Positions 9,799-19,639 of a DNA stretch of 64,000 nucleotides are shown here, in pieces (the stretch's first letter is position 1; every line of letters begins with the position of its first letter). The stretch lies in contig CAYVYN010000002.1 of assembly GCA_964455905.1 (NCBI GenBank), forward strand, positions 186,001 to 250,000, written 5' to 3'. Made by a program: the position numbers and the translations under genes. The DNA comes from CAIJXB01 sp964455905. GTDB lineage: Bacteria; Chlamydiota; Chlamydiia; Chlamydiales; Rhabdochlamydiaceae. The notes under the pieces are model-generated. The model had not been told where the DNA came from. It searched no databases and was given only the letters and a program-made list of their open reading frames with translations.

Positions 9799-10893
9799 AT
9801 GTATGTGTATTCTAAAAGGATTGTTCAGTTTATTGAACACATTAAACGTGTAGTTCGAGATATTTTGTCTGAAGAACTTGGAATGCTCGTAGGCAATGGG
9901 TATTTTTATTCTAAAAAAACTTCTGCGAGCTATCCTATTTCGATTGTCGTATATAATGATCGTAGTATTTTAGGGTATTTTGATTCACATTTTCGAGAAA
10001 TCGGATTTCATGAAAAACTCATGCACGTAAGTAAAACACAACTTCATAACATAATTAGGCATGAATTAGCACATTATATGACATTTATTCGTTGCGGGAA
10101 CATCTCACAGCCGCATGGTCTTGAATTTAAACGATTCTGTGAAGAGTTTTCTTGGGATGAAGAGGTTTCTAAAGCTTCTATTTGCTTAGAAACTAATGAG
10201 GAATCTATTGCTTCTGAAGAGATCGATGTGTTTAGGAAAATACAAAAGCTTATGGCTCTTTCAGCAAGCAATAACAAACACGAAGCAGAAGTGGCTATGA
10301 TTAAATCTCAGCAGCTTTTACTTAAATACAATTTAGAAGAATCTTGTGTAGGGCTAGATATAGAGGAGCGGTTTGTTCTTAAGCGTATTTTAAAGCAAAA
10401 AAAACGTGATGCAAAAATGAGAGCTATAGCTACCATTTTAAATACGTTTTTTGTTTCTTGTGTTTTTCATCGAGTCGAAGAATATACGTATTTAGAAATC
10501 TTAGGAAGTGCTGTGAATGTCCAGATCGCTGAATATGTAGCGAATGTTCTTCTTATTCAGCTTGATGTTTTATGGGATGCAGCAAAAAAAGAACATGGGT
10601 TAAAAGGGGCTATTGCGAAGAATTCTTTTTTTCTAGGTATTGCTAAGGGCTATTTTGATAAAATACGCCTAAGCCAAAAAGTAGCGCAAAATGCGCAAAG
10701 CCAAGCTCTTGTTATTATTGAGAAAAAATTAACAGAAGCTAAGAATATGGCTTATAGAAGGTTGACTTCTGCAAGAACTTCTGGAGGGTATTGTCCTGAA
10801 TCTTCTGAGCTTGGAAAAAAAGCAGGTCACGCTCTAAATATAAATCCGGCTTTAAATTCTAGAGCTACAAACTCAAAAAAACTTATTTCTTAA
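9799..10893 (+). CDS. SprT-like zinc metallopeptidase with DUF2786 domain
   Basis: This encodes 364 residues. A HELAH zinc-binding motif (His88, Glu89, His92) sits in a SprT-like N-terminal domain. It is followed at about residues 145-180 by a DUF2786 signature (KIQKLMALSAS then EAEVAMIKSQQLLLKYNL), then a helical region of the type that usually follows DUF2786. This domain order is known from phage and bacterial proteins of unknown role; SprT-like domains are related to DNA-protein crosslink proteases, but substrate and role here are inference. There is no signal peptide, so a cytoplasmic location is expected. It lies 18 bases after the giant unknown gene and is convergent, with four bases between, with the AMP nucleosidase gene. 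Confidence 0.8.
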   Translation: MYVYSKRIVQFIEHIKRVVRDILSEELGMLVGNGYFYSKKTSASYPISIVVYNDRSILGYFDSHFREIGFHEKLMHVSKTQLHNIIRHELAHYMTFIRCGNISQPHGLEFKRFCEEFSWDEEVSKASICLETNEESIASEEIDVFRKIQKLMALSASNNKHEAEVAMIKSQQLLLKYNLEESCVGLDIEERFVLKRILKQKKRDAKMRAIATILNTFFVSCVFHRVEEYTYLEILGSAVNVQIAEYVANVLLIQLDVLWDAAKKEHGLKGAIAKNSFFLGIAKGYFDKIRLSQKVAQNAQSQALVIIEKKLTEAKNMAYRRLTSARTSGGYCPESSELGKKAGHALNINPALNSRATNSKKLIS

Positions 10894-10897
10894 AAAA

Positions 10898-11722
10898 TTA
10901 AAAAAGATATGTCAGTCCTTTTTTCTTTTCCTCTTTTTGCATTTTTTGCAAAATAGAGATCCCTAGAGTTAGATGCGTTTTTGCATGTCCTGTAATTGTT
11001 TTGTTGAAACTAGCTATTTTAATTCCTTTTGATTTAAGAGGAAGATCTGAAATAAGCATTAATGCTCCTATCGGAACGTAACGAGCAAAACCTACAGTAA
11101 ATAACGTTGCACACTCCATGTCTATTGTTTGAGCTCGTTCTTCTTGAAGCTTTTTTTTGAATTCTTCATTGAATTCCCAAAAGCGCACGTTTGTTGTATG
11201 GATTACACCGCGGAAATACTCTATTTTTTTCGTCTCAAGAGCTTCTGAAGCGTATCGTTGGATTAAAAAAGAAGCCAGGGAAGGGCATCTAGGTGGCATG
11301 TAGGCATCAGAGGTTCCTTCTTCTCTAATTGCGGCAACTGGAAGAAAATAAGAGCCTACGGTGTGTTCTGGTCTTAGCCCTCCGCATAGACCTAACATAA
11401 GTGTTGCTTTTGGTTTAATAAAAGAAAGCATATCAACCATTAAAGCAGCCATGGGTGAGCCTAAATGATAATTGATGATGCTTATTCCTTTTTTAGCGCA
11501 GTGGCAAACAGACATGGCCGAACCTTGATAGATCGGTTCTTTAAATTTTGTAGCAAAATCCGTTATATACTGATGGAAATTTGTAAGTAAAATGTACGGC
11601 TGGAAATCAGTAGCTTTACTTCCTGTATAACGTTCCAGCGTTGCTATGCCAACTTGCGTCTGACTAAACTGGTCAACGTCTTCTAAATCATAACTGGTTT
11701 TTATATTTTTTTTGGAATCCAT
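10898..11722 (-). CDS. amn: AMP nucleosidase-like phosphorylase-superfamily protein
   Basis: This encodes 274 residues corresponding to the catalytic domain of AMP nucleosidase, which hydrolyses AMP to adenine and ribose 5-phosphate. Family landmarks visible are LERYTG and YILLTNFHQYI near the N terminus, MLGLCGGLRPEH for the phosphate/ribose loop, TIDMECATLF for the substrate-binding Met-Glu, and MLISDLPLKSKG near the end. It lacks the N-terminal regulatory domain of the E. coli enzyme, as short versions in other bacteria do. Related nucleosidases could also act on other purine nucleosides. The start at 11722 has no strong ribosome site. It is separate from the recD2 operon upstream by about 100 bases. 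Confidence 0.8.
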   Translation of the reverse strand: MDSKKNIKTSYDLEDVDQFSQTQVGIATLERYTGSKATDFQPYILLTNFHQYITDFATKFKEPIYQGSAMSVCHCAKKGISIINYHLGSPMAALMVDMLSFIKPKATLMLGLCGGLRPEHTVGSYFLPVAAIREEGTSDAYMPPRCPSLASFLIQRYASEALETKKIEYFRGVIHTTNVRFWEFNEEFKKKLQEERAQTIDMECATLFTVGFARYVPIGALMLISDLPLKSKGIKIASFNKTITGHAKTHLTLGISILQKMQKEEKKKGLTYLF

Positions 11723-11824
11723 GTTTGGCCTGTTTGGAGCTTTTATCTTCGTAATTACTCAAAATGTGTTTTTTTGTCACATTTTTTTTCTATTTACGTT
11801 GGCCACGATTAATTTATGCAGAAT

Positions 11825-13261
11825 TTACCATTTTAGTTTTTGGGCCAGGCTTTTAGCCATTTTATGGAAGATTAGAACGTGAAAAGGGAGCATGAAGTAC
11901 CAATAAAGTCTACCTAAGATTCCTTTGGGACGAAACGTAGCTGTTTGGTGGAGAGTGTTTTTTTCGATTTTAAATTCTAACCAAGCTTCACCAGGTAACT
12001 TCATTTCAGCGTATAATATTAGATGACCTGCTTCTTTATCAGCTTTAACAACTCGCCAAAAGTCAATAGAATCACCAACTTCTATTTCTGTAGGATGGCG
12101 TCTACCACGATTAAGCCCCGCTCCACCTACAAATTTGTCTAGTAAGCCTCTAATTTTCCACGCCAAATTGAGTCCATGCCATCCATTTTCTCCCCCTATA
12201 CTCCAGATTCTCGAGATGACTTCTTCTTTGGGAAGACCTAGGGGAATATGCTTAATATCTTTTAAGCATCCTTCCACAGGCACTTGGATAAAGTTTCTGA
12301 TATCTGGATTGCTTGTGTCAATTTGCCAAGCATCCATCCAAGTAGAAGCAACTTCGTTTTGAGAAATTTTTAAAAAAGCTCTACTTAAAGACTCTTCAAA
12401 TGTAATACATTCGTGGGGGAGTATTTTTTTAATCGAATCGTTTAAACAGATACTATTGTATTTCATGCTTTCGACTAAATAATAGCAAAGAGAAAAACGA
12501 ACCGAAGATACGAGTACGAGCCAGTAGCTAGATAATTTTGGCGTAAGGAAAGGCACATCGAAGATCCACCTTTTTAATTTTCTAAACTTAGCATAATGCA
12601 AAAGAACTTCTTTAAAGCTAAGTACCTCAGGGCCTCCAATGTCGAATGTTTTTCCGTACATCTCTTCTTTTAAAATAGAGGCACTTAAGTAGTGTAAAAC
12701 ATCTATAATAGATATCGGCTGGCAAAGGCTTTTCACCCATTTAGGTGCGATCATAATAGGTAGTTTTTCAGATAAGTCTCTGATGATTTCAAAAGAAGCA
12801 CTTCCAGCTCCGATGATCACACTGGCTCTTAGCACTGTGACACTGGCTACTGCTTTTTTTAATACGGTTTCCACATTTTGGCGAGAGGCTAGATGTAAAG
12901 ATAAATCGGTTCGATCTTCAAGGATTCCGCCTAGATAAATGATTTGCTTACAGCTTGTGTTGTTTATTGCATGAACGAAATTTTCAGCGGTAGAGGCTTC
13001 TGTTTTAACAAGATCCTGAACGTCTTCTGCCATGGAATGAACTAGATAGTACCCGACTTCAATGTCTTTAGGGAAGGGATCTACATTTTTGCCTTCTTTA
13101 AGATCGCCCCAAATTACATGCAATTTAGGATGTTTTATCTGTCCAAAAGGAACGCCTCTAATTCTAGATAGAGCATAAACTTCGTGCCCTAAATCTAAGA
13201 GCTTAGCGGTTAGTCTTTTTCCTATAAATCCGGAAGCTCCAGCAACAAGTATTTTAGCCAT
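11825..13261 (-). CDS. NAD(P)-binding epimerase-like protein with C-terminal DUF2867
   Basis: This encodes 478 residues. The N-terminal Rossmann fold of an atypical short-chain dehydrogenase carries GASGFIG at residues 8-14, and the later YLVHSMAE and VTVLRASVIIG stretches fit the extended/NmrA-like group. Residues from about 330 form a DUF2867 domain (GGENGWHGLNLAWKIRG, RRHPTEIEVGDSIDFWRV, RPKGILGRLYWY). The same two-domain arrangement is known from E. coli YbjT-like and other bacterial proteins of unclear substrate. The start has an AAGGA site six bases upstream and lies eight bases after recD2, so the two form an operon. The reaction is not known. Confidence 0.8.
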   Translation of the reverse strand: MAKILVAGASGFIGKRLTAKLLDLGHEVYALSRIRGVPFGQIKHPKLHVIWGDLKEGKNVDPFPKDIEVGYYLVHSMAEDVQDLVKTEASTAENFVHAINNTSCKQIIYLGGILEDRTDLSLHLASRQNVETVLKKAVASVTVLRASVIIGAGSASFEIIRDLSEKLPIMIAPKWVKSLCQPISIIDVLHYLSASILKEEMYGKTFDIGGPEVLSFKEVLLHYAKFRKLKRWIFDVPFLTPKLSSYWLVLVSSVRFSLCYYLVESMKYNSICLNDSIKKILPHECITFEESLSRAFLKISQNEVASTWMDAWQIDTSNPDIRNFIQVPVEGCLKDIKHIPLGLPKEEVISRIWSIGGENGWHGLNLAWKIRGLLDKFVGGAGLNRGRRHPTEIEVGDSIDFWRVVKADKEAGHLILYAEMKLPGEAWLEFKIEKNTLHQTATFRPKGILGRLYWYFMLPFHVLIFHKMAKSLAQKLKW

Positions 13262-13269
13262 AAATTTCC

Positions 13270-15387
13270 TTAAATAAGGGAATGTAGTTTTTCTTTAAGT
13301 CCTGTGTATCTTCCTTGCGCTTCTGCTTTTTTTACAGCAATCGCTACAGCTTTTTGGGTTCCTATAAGGATCACTTTCCTTTTGCCTCGAGTAATGCCGG
13401 TATAAAGAAGATTTCTGTTTAGTAACATGAAATGAGATATATGTACAGGAAGTATAATGCAGTCGCATTCGCTTCCTTGATATTTATGGATAGAAACTGC
13501 GTAAGCTAAAACAAGTTCATCTAGTTCGCTGAATTCATAAATGACAGGGTTATTATCAAAGGTAACTTCAAGTTGTTGTTCTTCAAGGTCAATGGCTGTA
13601 ATAAATCCAATATCTCCATTAAATACTTCTTTTTGGTAGTTATTTTTAATTTGCATGACCTTATCGTGTAAATGAAAAGATCTTCCCATTCTTGTAAGAG
13701 GTTGGTTACTAGGATTTAGCTCTTTTTGCAAAATTATATTTAAATTTTCTGTCCCAATAAGTCCCTTTTTCATAGGAGAAAGAACCTGGACTTTTTCTTT
13801 TCTTGGATAAGACTTAACTTGATGAAGAATTTCTTCTAAAATTTCTTCAGGAAGCTCTTTCGGTAAAAATAAAAAGTCACTTCCTGGCATAGGTGTGACG
13901 TCAGGGAAGTACCCTTGATTTACTTTGTGGGCATTAGTAATAATGCGAGAATGTGCTGCCTGCCGAAATATTTTTTTTAGCTTAAAAACAGGAACTCTTT
14001 CTGAGTCGATTAAATCTTTTAAAACATTGCCTGCTCCAACGCTAGGGAGCTGGTCTACATCTCCAATTAGGATAACTCTACAATGATCTGGCACTGCTTT
14101 AAGAAGGCTATTCATCAACCTAGTGTCTATCATGCTTGCTTCATCTACAATAAGTAAATCGGCGGCTAGAGGATTTTCTTTATTTTTTTTAAACGCTCCT
14201 GTTAAAAAGTCTGTTTCTAAAAGGCAGTGGATCGTAAATGCTTTTTTATAGGTGATTTCGCTCATTCTTTTAGCGGCTCTTCCTGTTGGAGCAGCTAAAA
14301 GGATTTTAGAAGTTAACTTTTCTGAAATGCGTAGGATGGCTTTTGTAATTGTGCTTTTTCCGGTTCCTGGCCCCCCCGTAATAATCATTATTTTTTGCTT
14401 TACACCTTCCACTATTGCTTCAGCCTGTTCTTTGGCCAAAGTAATGTGCATTTTTTCTTGAACCCAAGCAAGAGCTTTATCTGTATCTATTTGTCTTAAA
14501 GGAGAAGCTCCTTTTAAAAGACGTCTAATTTCTTTGGCAATGTTTTCTTCGGCATAATAAAAAAATTGAGCCCAAATTTTTTCTCTTTCTTTGATAATGT
14601 GTTTTTCTTGGATCAAAGTTGTAATGCGATTTTCTATGTGAGAGGAGGGGATTTCTAAAATTGTTTCTGCTTCTTTGATGAAAATGTCAAGAGGGAAGCA
14701 AGTGTGCCCTTCACCTGCAAGCTCTAAAAGAACATATTCAACACCAGAATCAATTCGAGTAGTGGATTCTTTGGTGATGCCCAAACTCGCAGCGATCTTA
14801 TCTGCTGTTTTAAATCCAATTCCCCCAATCACCTTCATAAGAGAATAGGGGTTTTGAGACACCTTTTCGATACTTTCTTCCTTAAATGTTTTATAGATTT
14901 TATGGGCATAATTAGAGCTGATTTCATGCCCCCTTAGAAAAATCATGATTTTACGAATAGAGCCTTGTTCTTTCCAACAAGAAAGAATTTGAGAAAGCCT
15001 TTTAGGGCCAATCCCTCCAATTTCAGACAAGCGATTAGGATCTTCATCTATGATTTTTAACGTGTCTAATCCAAATTTTTTAATAATTTTTTTCGCGTAA
15101 GTGGGGCCTATCCCTTTGATCATCCCTGATTCTAAATATTTTTGTATGCCAACAAGATCCGAAGGAACACAGGCTTCAAAAGAAGATACTTCGAATTGCT
15201 TCCCATATTGAGCATGTTTTTTCCAGGTTCCTTGACAAAGTAAGCTTTCGCCAGGCTGCAAAGAAGGTAAAACTCCAACAATTACAATAGGGTCTTTTTC
15301 TTCTTTGATTTGCATTTTAGCTACTGTAAAACCGTTTTCAGTTCCAGCGTAAACGATATGAGTGACAGATCCTGAAATTTCAGCCAT
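13270..15387 (-). CDS. recD2: RecD2-type ATP-dependent 5'-3' DNA helicase
   Basis: This 705-residue superfamily 1B helicase has the long N-terminal region that marks RecD2 as opposed to RecD of RecBCD. Helix-hairpin-helix elements (IKGIGPTYAKKI at about 95 and IGGIGPKRLSQIL at about 123) precede the motor. The Walker A motif GGPGTGKST lies at about 336-344, LLIVDEASMID is Walker B, and LIGDVDQLPSVG and the C-terminal YAVSIHKYQGSE and LYTGITRGK motifs complete helicase motifs III-VI. Its role is DNA repair and replication-associated unwinding without RecB/RecC partners. The start has an AGAGA site and is well placed. The epimerase-like gene follows eight bases downstream in the same operon. 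Confidence 0.93.
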   Translation of the reverse strand: MAEISGSVTHIVYAGTENGFTVAKMQIKEEKDPIVIVGVLPSLQPGESLLCQGTWKKHAQYGKQFEVSSFEACVPSDLVGIQKYLESGMIKGIGPTYAKKIIKKFGLDTLKIIDEDPNRLSEIGGIGPKRLSQILSCWKEQGSIRKIMIFLRGHEISSNYAHKIYKTFKEESIEKVSQNPYSLMKVIGGIGFKTADKIAASLGITKESTTRIDSGVEYVLLELAGEGHTCFPLDIFIKEAETILEIPSSHIENRITTLIQEKHIIKEREKIWAQFFYYAEENIAKEIRRLLKGASPLRQIDTDKALAWVQEKMHITLAKEQAEAIVEGVKQKIMIITGGPGTGKSTITKAILRISEKLTSKILLAAPTGRAAKRMSEITYKKAFTIHCLLETDFLTGAFKKNKENPLAADLLIVDEASMIDTRLMNSLLKAVPDHCRVILIGDVDQLPSVGAGNVLKDLIDSERVPVFKLKKIFRQAAHSRIITNAHKVNQGYFPDVTPMPGSDFLFLPKELPEEILEEILHQVKSYPRKEKVQVLSPMKKGLIGTENLNIILQKELNPSNQPLTRMGRSFHLHDKVMQIKNNYQKEVFNGDIGFITAIDLEEQQLEVTFDNNPVIYEFSELDELVLAYAVSIHKYQGSECDCIILPVHISHFMLLNRNLLYTGITRGKRKVILIGTQKAVAIAVKKAEAQGRYTGLKEKLHSLI

Positions 15388-15549
15388 AAGTAATCTCTTT
15401 GAGCGAGACGATTATATATAAAAAGGAACTCACAGGAGAATTAGGAAAAAAGTTAGAATTGAAAATAGAAAGTGAAGTAGAAATTCTATGTTTCATTAAG
15501 AGTTGACGCCTTATTTTGAATCAATTTTTTCTTTGAAGAGGAGAATGCC

Positions 15550-17160
15550 ATGTTTTTACGAAAAATAAAAGCAGTTTGTTTATTGTGTTTGTTTTTTTTG
15601 CCATTTAGTAGTTCTTACTGCATGACTTTGGAAGAGAAGATTGGACAACTTCTTATGGTGCATTTTTTAGGCGATGAGGTAAATGATGAGGCAAAAGCTC
15701 TAATTGAAAAAGTTCGTATTGGGGGTGTTATTTATTATAATTGGGCCAATACACTCTCATCACCTCATCAGGTCCTTTTATTAAGTAAAGGACTTCAAAA
15801 ACTAGCTAAAGAAAGTCATCTACCTCCTCTTTTGATTGCTGTAGATCAAGAAGGCGGGGGGGTTGCCCATTTGACGAAGGGATTTACTGTCTTTCCTGGA
15901 AACGCTGCTTTGGGGATGACAAAAGCCGTTCCTTTTGCAGAAGACAGCGCAGCCGTTTTGGGTAAAGAGTTAAAGGCCGTTGGGATTAACATGAACCTCG
16001 CTCCTGTTGTAGATATTAATAGTAATCCCAGAAATCCAATTATTGGCGTTAGATCTTTTGGAAAAAATCCGATCCAGGTATGTACTTTTGCAAAGGCGGC
16101 TTTAAAAGGATATCAAAGAGCTCAAATACTGACTTCTTTAAAACATTTCCCAGGACATGGCGATGTGGAAAAAGATTCCCACGAAGACTTACCTGTTCTT
16201 TATAAAACATTAGAAGAACTTCAGAAGGGGGAACTTTATCCTTTTTCTCAGTTAGCAGATTATGCAGATAGTGTAATGATTGCCCACCTTAAGGTTCCAT
16301 CCATAGATCCAGATAAACCGGCAACATGTTCAAAAAAAATACTAGATATTTTGCGAGAGGAAATTGGATTTCAAGGGGTAGTTATTTCTGATTCTTTAGC
16401 CATGGAAGGTTTTTTAAAGAGCTGTTCGTCCATAGAAGAGGGAGCTTTATCTGCGCTGCAAGCAGGCTGTGATATTTTACTTTTAGGAGGTAGACAAATT
16501 CAAGGAGGTAATCTCGCTTATGAAATTAGTTTAGCTGATGTAGAAAGAATTCATAAATTTCTTGTAGAGGCAGTAAAATCAGGTTTGCTCTCAGAAGATC
16601 ATATTGATAGATCAGTAGAAAGAGTCCTCACTATGAAAAGCATATACAAACTGGGAGCAGAAGAGACCAATTTAATTTGTACCTCAGAAAGTCAGGGCTT
16701 AGCTAGGAAAATAGCATTGACTTCGTTGCAAATTGTGCAAAACAACCCCATTTTTTACTCCTCTAAGAAAGGTATTTTTTTTCCAGGGATGATTCGAGAT
16801 TTATTACCTAAAAAAGAAGGAGAGTCATCTTTTTGCTTTTTTACTACGAATCCTACAGAGGAGGAGAAGAAAGTAATAGAAAAAGTTGCTGAAGAGTCGG
16901 ATCTTTTAATTTTTTGTTCTTACAACGCATGGAAATATAGCTCTCAGCTAAAGATTATTCGTTTTTTGACTGAAATGGGAAAACCCTTTGTTTTGATTAC
17001 TTTAAGAGATCCTTTTGATTCAGAACTTGTTACCGGGGCCGATGTTGTAATCAACACATTTAGTCCAACAGAACCTTCAATTAGAGCTGCCTTTGAGCAG
17101 TTAGATTTGATTTTATCACTTAAACGAGAAAGTATCCCCGTCACAATAGGCTATCCTTGA
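15550..17160 (+). CDS. nagZ: glycoside hydrolase family 3 beta-N-acetylhexosaminidase
   Basis: This encodes 536 residues with an N-terminal signal peptide (about residues 1-24), so it is probably exported or membrane-tethered. The GH3 NagZ signature KHFPGHGD starts at Lys198, and the aspartate in VISDSLAM (Asp281) matches the catalytic nucleophile. NagZ releases N-acetylglucosamine from anhydromuropeptides during peptidoglycan recycling. Typical NagZ proteins are about 340 residues; this one has a ~170-residue C-terminal extension like the longer exported GH3 enzymes, with the last part containing STNPTEEEKK-type and FVLITLRDPFD stretches. An AAGAGGAG site precedes the ATG. Its last ten bases overlap the convergent EamA gene. 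Confidence 0.92.
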   Translation: MFLRKIKAVCLLCLFFLPFSSSYCMTLEEKIGQLLMVHFLGDEVNDEAKALIEKVRIGGVIYYNWANTLSSPHQVLLLSKGLQKLAKESHLPPLLIAVDQEGGGVAHLTKGFTVFPGNAALGMTKAVPFAEDSAAVLGKELKAVGINMNLAPVVDINSNPRNPIIGVRSFGKNPIQVCTFAKAALKGYQRAQILTSLKHFPGHGDVEKDSHEDLPVLYKTLEELQKGELYPFSQLADYADSVMIAHLKVPSIDPDKPATCSKKILDILREEIGFQGVVISDSLAMEGFLKSCSSIEEGALSALQAGCDILLLGGRQIQGGNLAYEISLADVERIHKFLVEAVKSGLLSEDHIDRSVERVLTMKSIYKLGAEETNLICTSESQGLARKIALTSLQIVQNNPIFYSSKKGIFFPGMIRDLLPKKEGESSFCFFTTNPTEEEKKVIEKVAEESDLLIFCSYNAWKYSSQLKIIRFLTEMGKPFVLITLRDPFDSELVTGADVVINTFSPTEPSIRAAFEQLDLILSLKRESIPVTIGYP

Positions 17161-18056
17161 TATTTTTTTAGAGCCTTATTTCTAAGATAAATTTTTAACC
17201 CTCCTCCTAAAATAACAAGGCTGCTGCCTAAAATAGCTAGATAATTTGGGGGGGTTTTAAAAAAAAGAGCATCCCAAATTCCGGCTAGGACGACAGAAAT
17301 ATACGTAAAAACAGCAAGTTTCCCTGGAGCCGATCTTTGATAAGCTTCAGCTCTAAAAATCTGATTACAAAAAGTAACAGTTCCAAGTCCTAAAACGATC
17401 ACAAAGGAAGTTAAGCTTAGTTCTGGATTTTTATTTGCCTCGGGGGAAAAGAGTAAATAGGGAAATAAAGTGAAAAAAGAGCAAAGAAAAAGAAGGTACA
17501 GCACGTTTAAATCAGATCTTTCTTCTTTAGAATTAATTCCAAAAACAACTTGAGAGCATCCTTGTGAAAAACCCGAAAGAATTCCTACTATTATTAGGGG
17601 GGATAGAATTTCAATTCCTGGTTGTAAAATGCAAAGAACGCCTGCAAAGGCAACTCCAATAGCTACCCATGTTGATTTCCGAATTGTTTTTTTTAAAAAT
17701 ACTCTTTCAATAATTGGAATAAAAAGAGGTCCTGTGTTCAAAAGAGCAGTAGCATTTAATAGAGATTCTCGATTAGCGTAATAAAAAAAACTATATTGAG
17801 ATCCTAAAACAAAAAAGGCGCGAATTAAATGGGGAGTAAGTTTTTTGTGTGAAATTTTTTTTATTTGGCCTCGGTAGTGAATGAAAACTAAACAAACCAA
17901 AAAGGCAGAAAAAAAACGCCAAAAAAGAATCGATGTTAAGGGGAGGTCAGACAGTCCAATCTTGCCGAGTAGCCCCACAAAGGAAAGGCAAGTGGCAGAT
18001 GTAACCATAAACAAGACAGCGGATGTGAAAGATTTTTTAGGAGGATCGTCATTCAT
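17151..18056 (-). CDS. EamA/DMT-family transporter
   Basis: This encodes 301 residues from ATG 18056, chosen because a GAAGAG site lies seven bases upstream; a longer frame from 18107 has none. Ten hydrophobic helices in two repeats of five match the EamA (drug/metabolite transporter) fold, with the FFVLGSQYSFFYYANRESL and LLNTGPLFIPIIERVFLKK regions typical of these carriers. It sits in the inner membrane. The substrate cannot be read from sequence; relatives export amino acids or metabolites, and in rickettsiae and chlamydiae some import S-adenosylmethionine. It overlaps the end of nagZ tail-to-tail by ten bases. Confidence 0.85.
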   Translation of the reverse strand: MNDDPPKKSFTSAVLFMVTSATCLSFVGLLGKIGLSDLPLTSILFWRFFSAFLVCLVFIHYRGQIKKISHKKLTPHLIRAFFVLGSQYSFFYYANRESLLNATALLNTGPLFIPIIERVFLKKTIRKSTWVAIGVAFAGVLCILQPGIEILSPLIIVGILSGFSQGCSQVVFGINSKEERSDLNVLYLLFLCSFFTLFPYLLFSPEANKNPELSLTSFVIVLGLGTVTFCNQIFRAEAYQRSAPGKLAVFTYISVVLAGIWDALFFKTPPNYLAILGSSLVILGGGLKIYLRNKALKKYQG

Positions 18057-18368
18057 AAAAGGGCTCTTCTTTCTTTTGAGAAAAACAGTTTTTTGTATTA
18101 AAACCAAGACTTTTTTTTGGCATTTTAATAAAAAAAAAGTCGAAAGTCAATCGGTTTTTTTGAAATAGAAATTATTAACCCGGAGTTAGTTCTGTTTTTT
18201 TAATTTTTAATTATATTTTTTTGATCTGTTTTATGTGTTTATCGGTTTTTCTGTTATTCTTTCTGAAAATAATTATTTAACTGTATGTAAATTAAAATCT
18301 CGTACTTAATTCGATTTTCTGCTATCATCTATTTTTTGTTTTTTTTCTTGAAAAAGGATGAGGTAAAG

Positions 18369-19634
18369 ATGCGAAGTACACGTTATCGTTGGGTTGTTAC
18401 CGGGTTAATTTTTTTAATTACCCTAGTAAATTTTGTGGATCGTTCGGCCATTTCGTTTGTTATTGAACCTTTAAAGAAAGAATTTAGCTTTACAGATACA
18501 CAGTTTGGTATGATCCTATCTGCTTTTGGTTTAGGCTATGTTTTGCTTACTGCTTTTGGTGGTTGGTTGGTAGATGTCTGGGGAGCTCGTATTGTATGGC
18601 CTTTAGCAGCTATAGGATGGTCTTTATGCGTTGGTTTTTTAGGCTTAGCTGAAAGTTTTTTAGGTTTTATTGCTTTAAGATTTCTTTTAGGTGTTACCGA
18701 GGGACCTCATTTTCCTTCAATGTCTCAAGCTGTCAGCAACTGGCTTCCTTCTTCTGAAAGAGCTAGAGCTTTATCTCTTGGACTTGTCGCTATCCCTGTT
18801 TCTTCTGTGATTGGCGCTCCTATTTCCGCTTACCTTGTAGCCGATTTTGGATGGAGAACTATGTTCTTCGCGATTAGTTCACTTGGTATTATTTGGGCTT
18901 TTGTATGGTATATTCTTTTTAGAGATAAGCCTAAAGATTCTAAGTACGTAAACGAGCAAGAACTTGCTTTTATTGAAAAAGAAAAAGTTAAACTTGATGC
19001 AAAAAAAGAAGCTATCGATTGGCGTTTTATTCTTACTCACCCAGCTCTTATTGCAAATAATATAGCCTATTTTGCATATGGGTATATGCTCTTTTTTGCA
19101 ACTCTATGGCTTCCTGGGTATTTTTTATCTCAACATGGATTGAATCTTAAAAGTGTTGGCTTATTTTTAATTATTCCTTGGTTTGTTGCTGCTGTATTTT
19201 TAAAAGCTGGAGGAGTTTTATCCGACTGGCTTTATCGCAAAACAGGTAGTGGTCGTTTGGCTAGAGCTCATATTATTTGGAGTAGTCAGCTGCTTTCTGC
19301 TTTCTTTTTTGTTTTGTTAGGTTTTACAGAGAGCTTAGGTCTTTCAATTTTCTTTTTAAGTCTAGGTCTAGGTTTTGGACAATTACCACAGCCAGCTTTT
19401 TTTAGTGTAAATATCGATGTAGCCAAAGAACGTGCGGGCTCTGCCCAGGGAGTAACCTCCAGCTGCCTTTCTTTAGCAGGTATTATTGCACCACTTTTGA
19501 CAGGTTGGTTAATTGATTATACAGGGAATTACAAGGGAGCTTTTTTACTTCTTGCAGCGCTTACTAGTTTGGCTGTAATTGTTGTTATTTTATTCCATCA
19601 TCCTGATAAGAAAAAAGTAACAAAAATAGCGTAA
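18369..19634 (+). CDS. MFS transporter, anion:cation symporter-like
   Basis: This encodes 421 residues; the ATG at 18369 has an AGG site five bases upstream, better than an in-frame start at 18336. Twelve membrane segments are visible. The N terminus NFVDRSAISFVIEPL and the motif FGGWLVDVWGARIVW between helices 2 and 3 fit the major facilitator superfamily, and FLLGVTEGPHFPSMSQAVS..LP..ERARA is characteristic of the anion:cation symporter (sugar acid/organic anion) family. The substrate is not predictable. The YchJ-like gene starts five bases after the stop, and a terminator follows that gene, so the two form an operon. Confidence 0.87.
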   Translation: MRSTRYRWVVTGLIFLITLVNFVDRSAISFVIEPLKKEFSFTDTQFGMILSAFGLGYVLLTAFGGWLVDVWGARIVWPLAAIGWSLCVGFLGLAESFLGFIALRFLLGVTEGPHFPSMSQAVSNWLPSSERARALSLGLVAIPVSSVIGAPISAYLVADFGWRTMFFAISSLGIIWAFVWYILFRDKPKDSKYVNEQELAFIEKEKVKLDAKKEAIDWRFILTHPALIANNIAYFAYGYMLFFATLWLPGYFLSQHGLNLKSVGLFLIIPWFVAAVFLKAGGVLSDWLYRKTGSGRLARAHIIWSSQLLSAFFFVLLGFTESLGLSIFFLSLGLGFGQLPQPAFFSVNIDVAKERAGSAQGVTSSCLSLAGIIAPLLTGWLIDYTGNYKGAFLLLAALTSLAVIVVILFHHPDKKKVTKIA

Positions 19635-19639
19635 TTAGA

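Noticed and set aside
11760..11800. AAAATGTG/CACATTTT hairpin with a T run on the plus strand between amn and the epimerase gene
   Set aside because: It looks like a terminator, but no plus-strand gene ends nearby and it lacks a T run on the minus strand.
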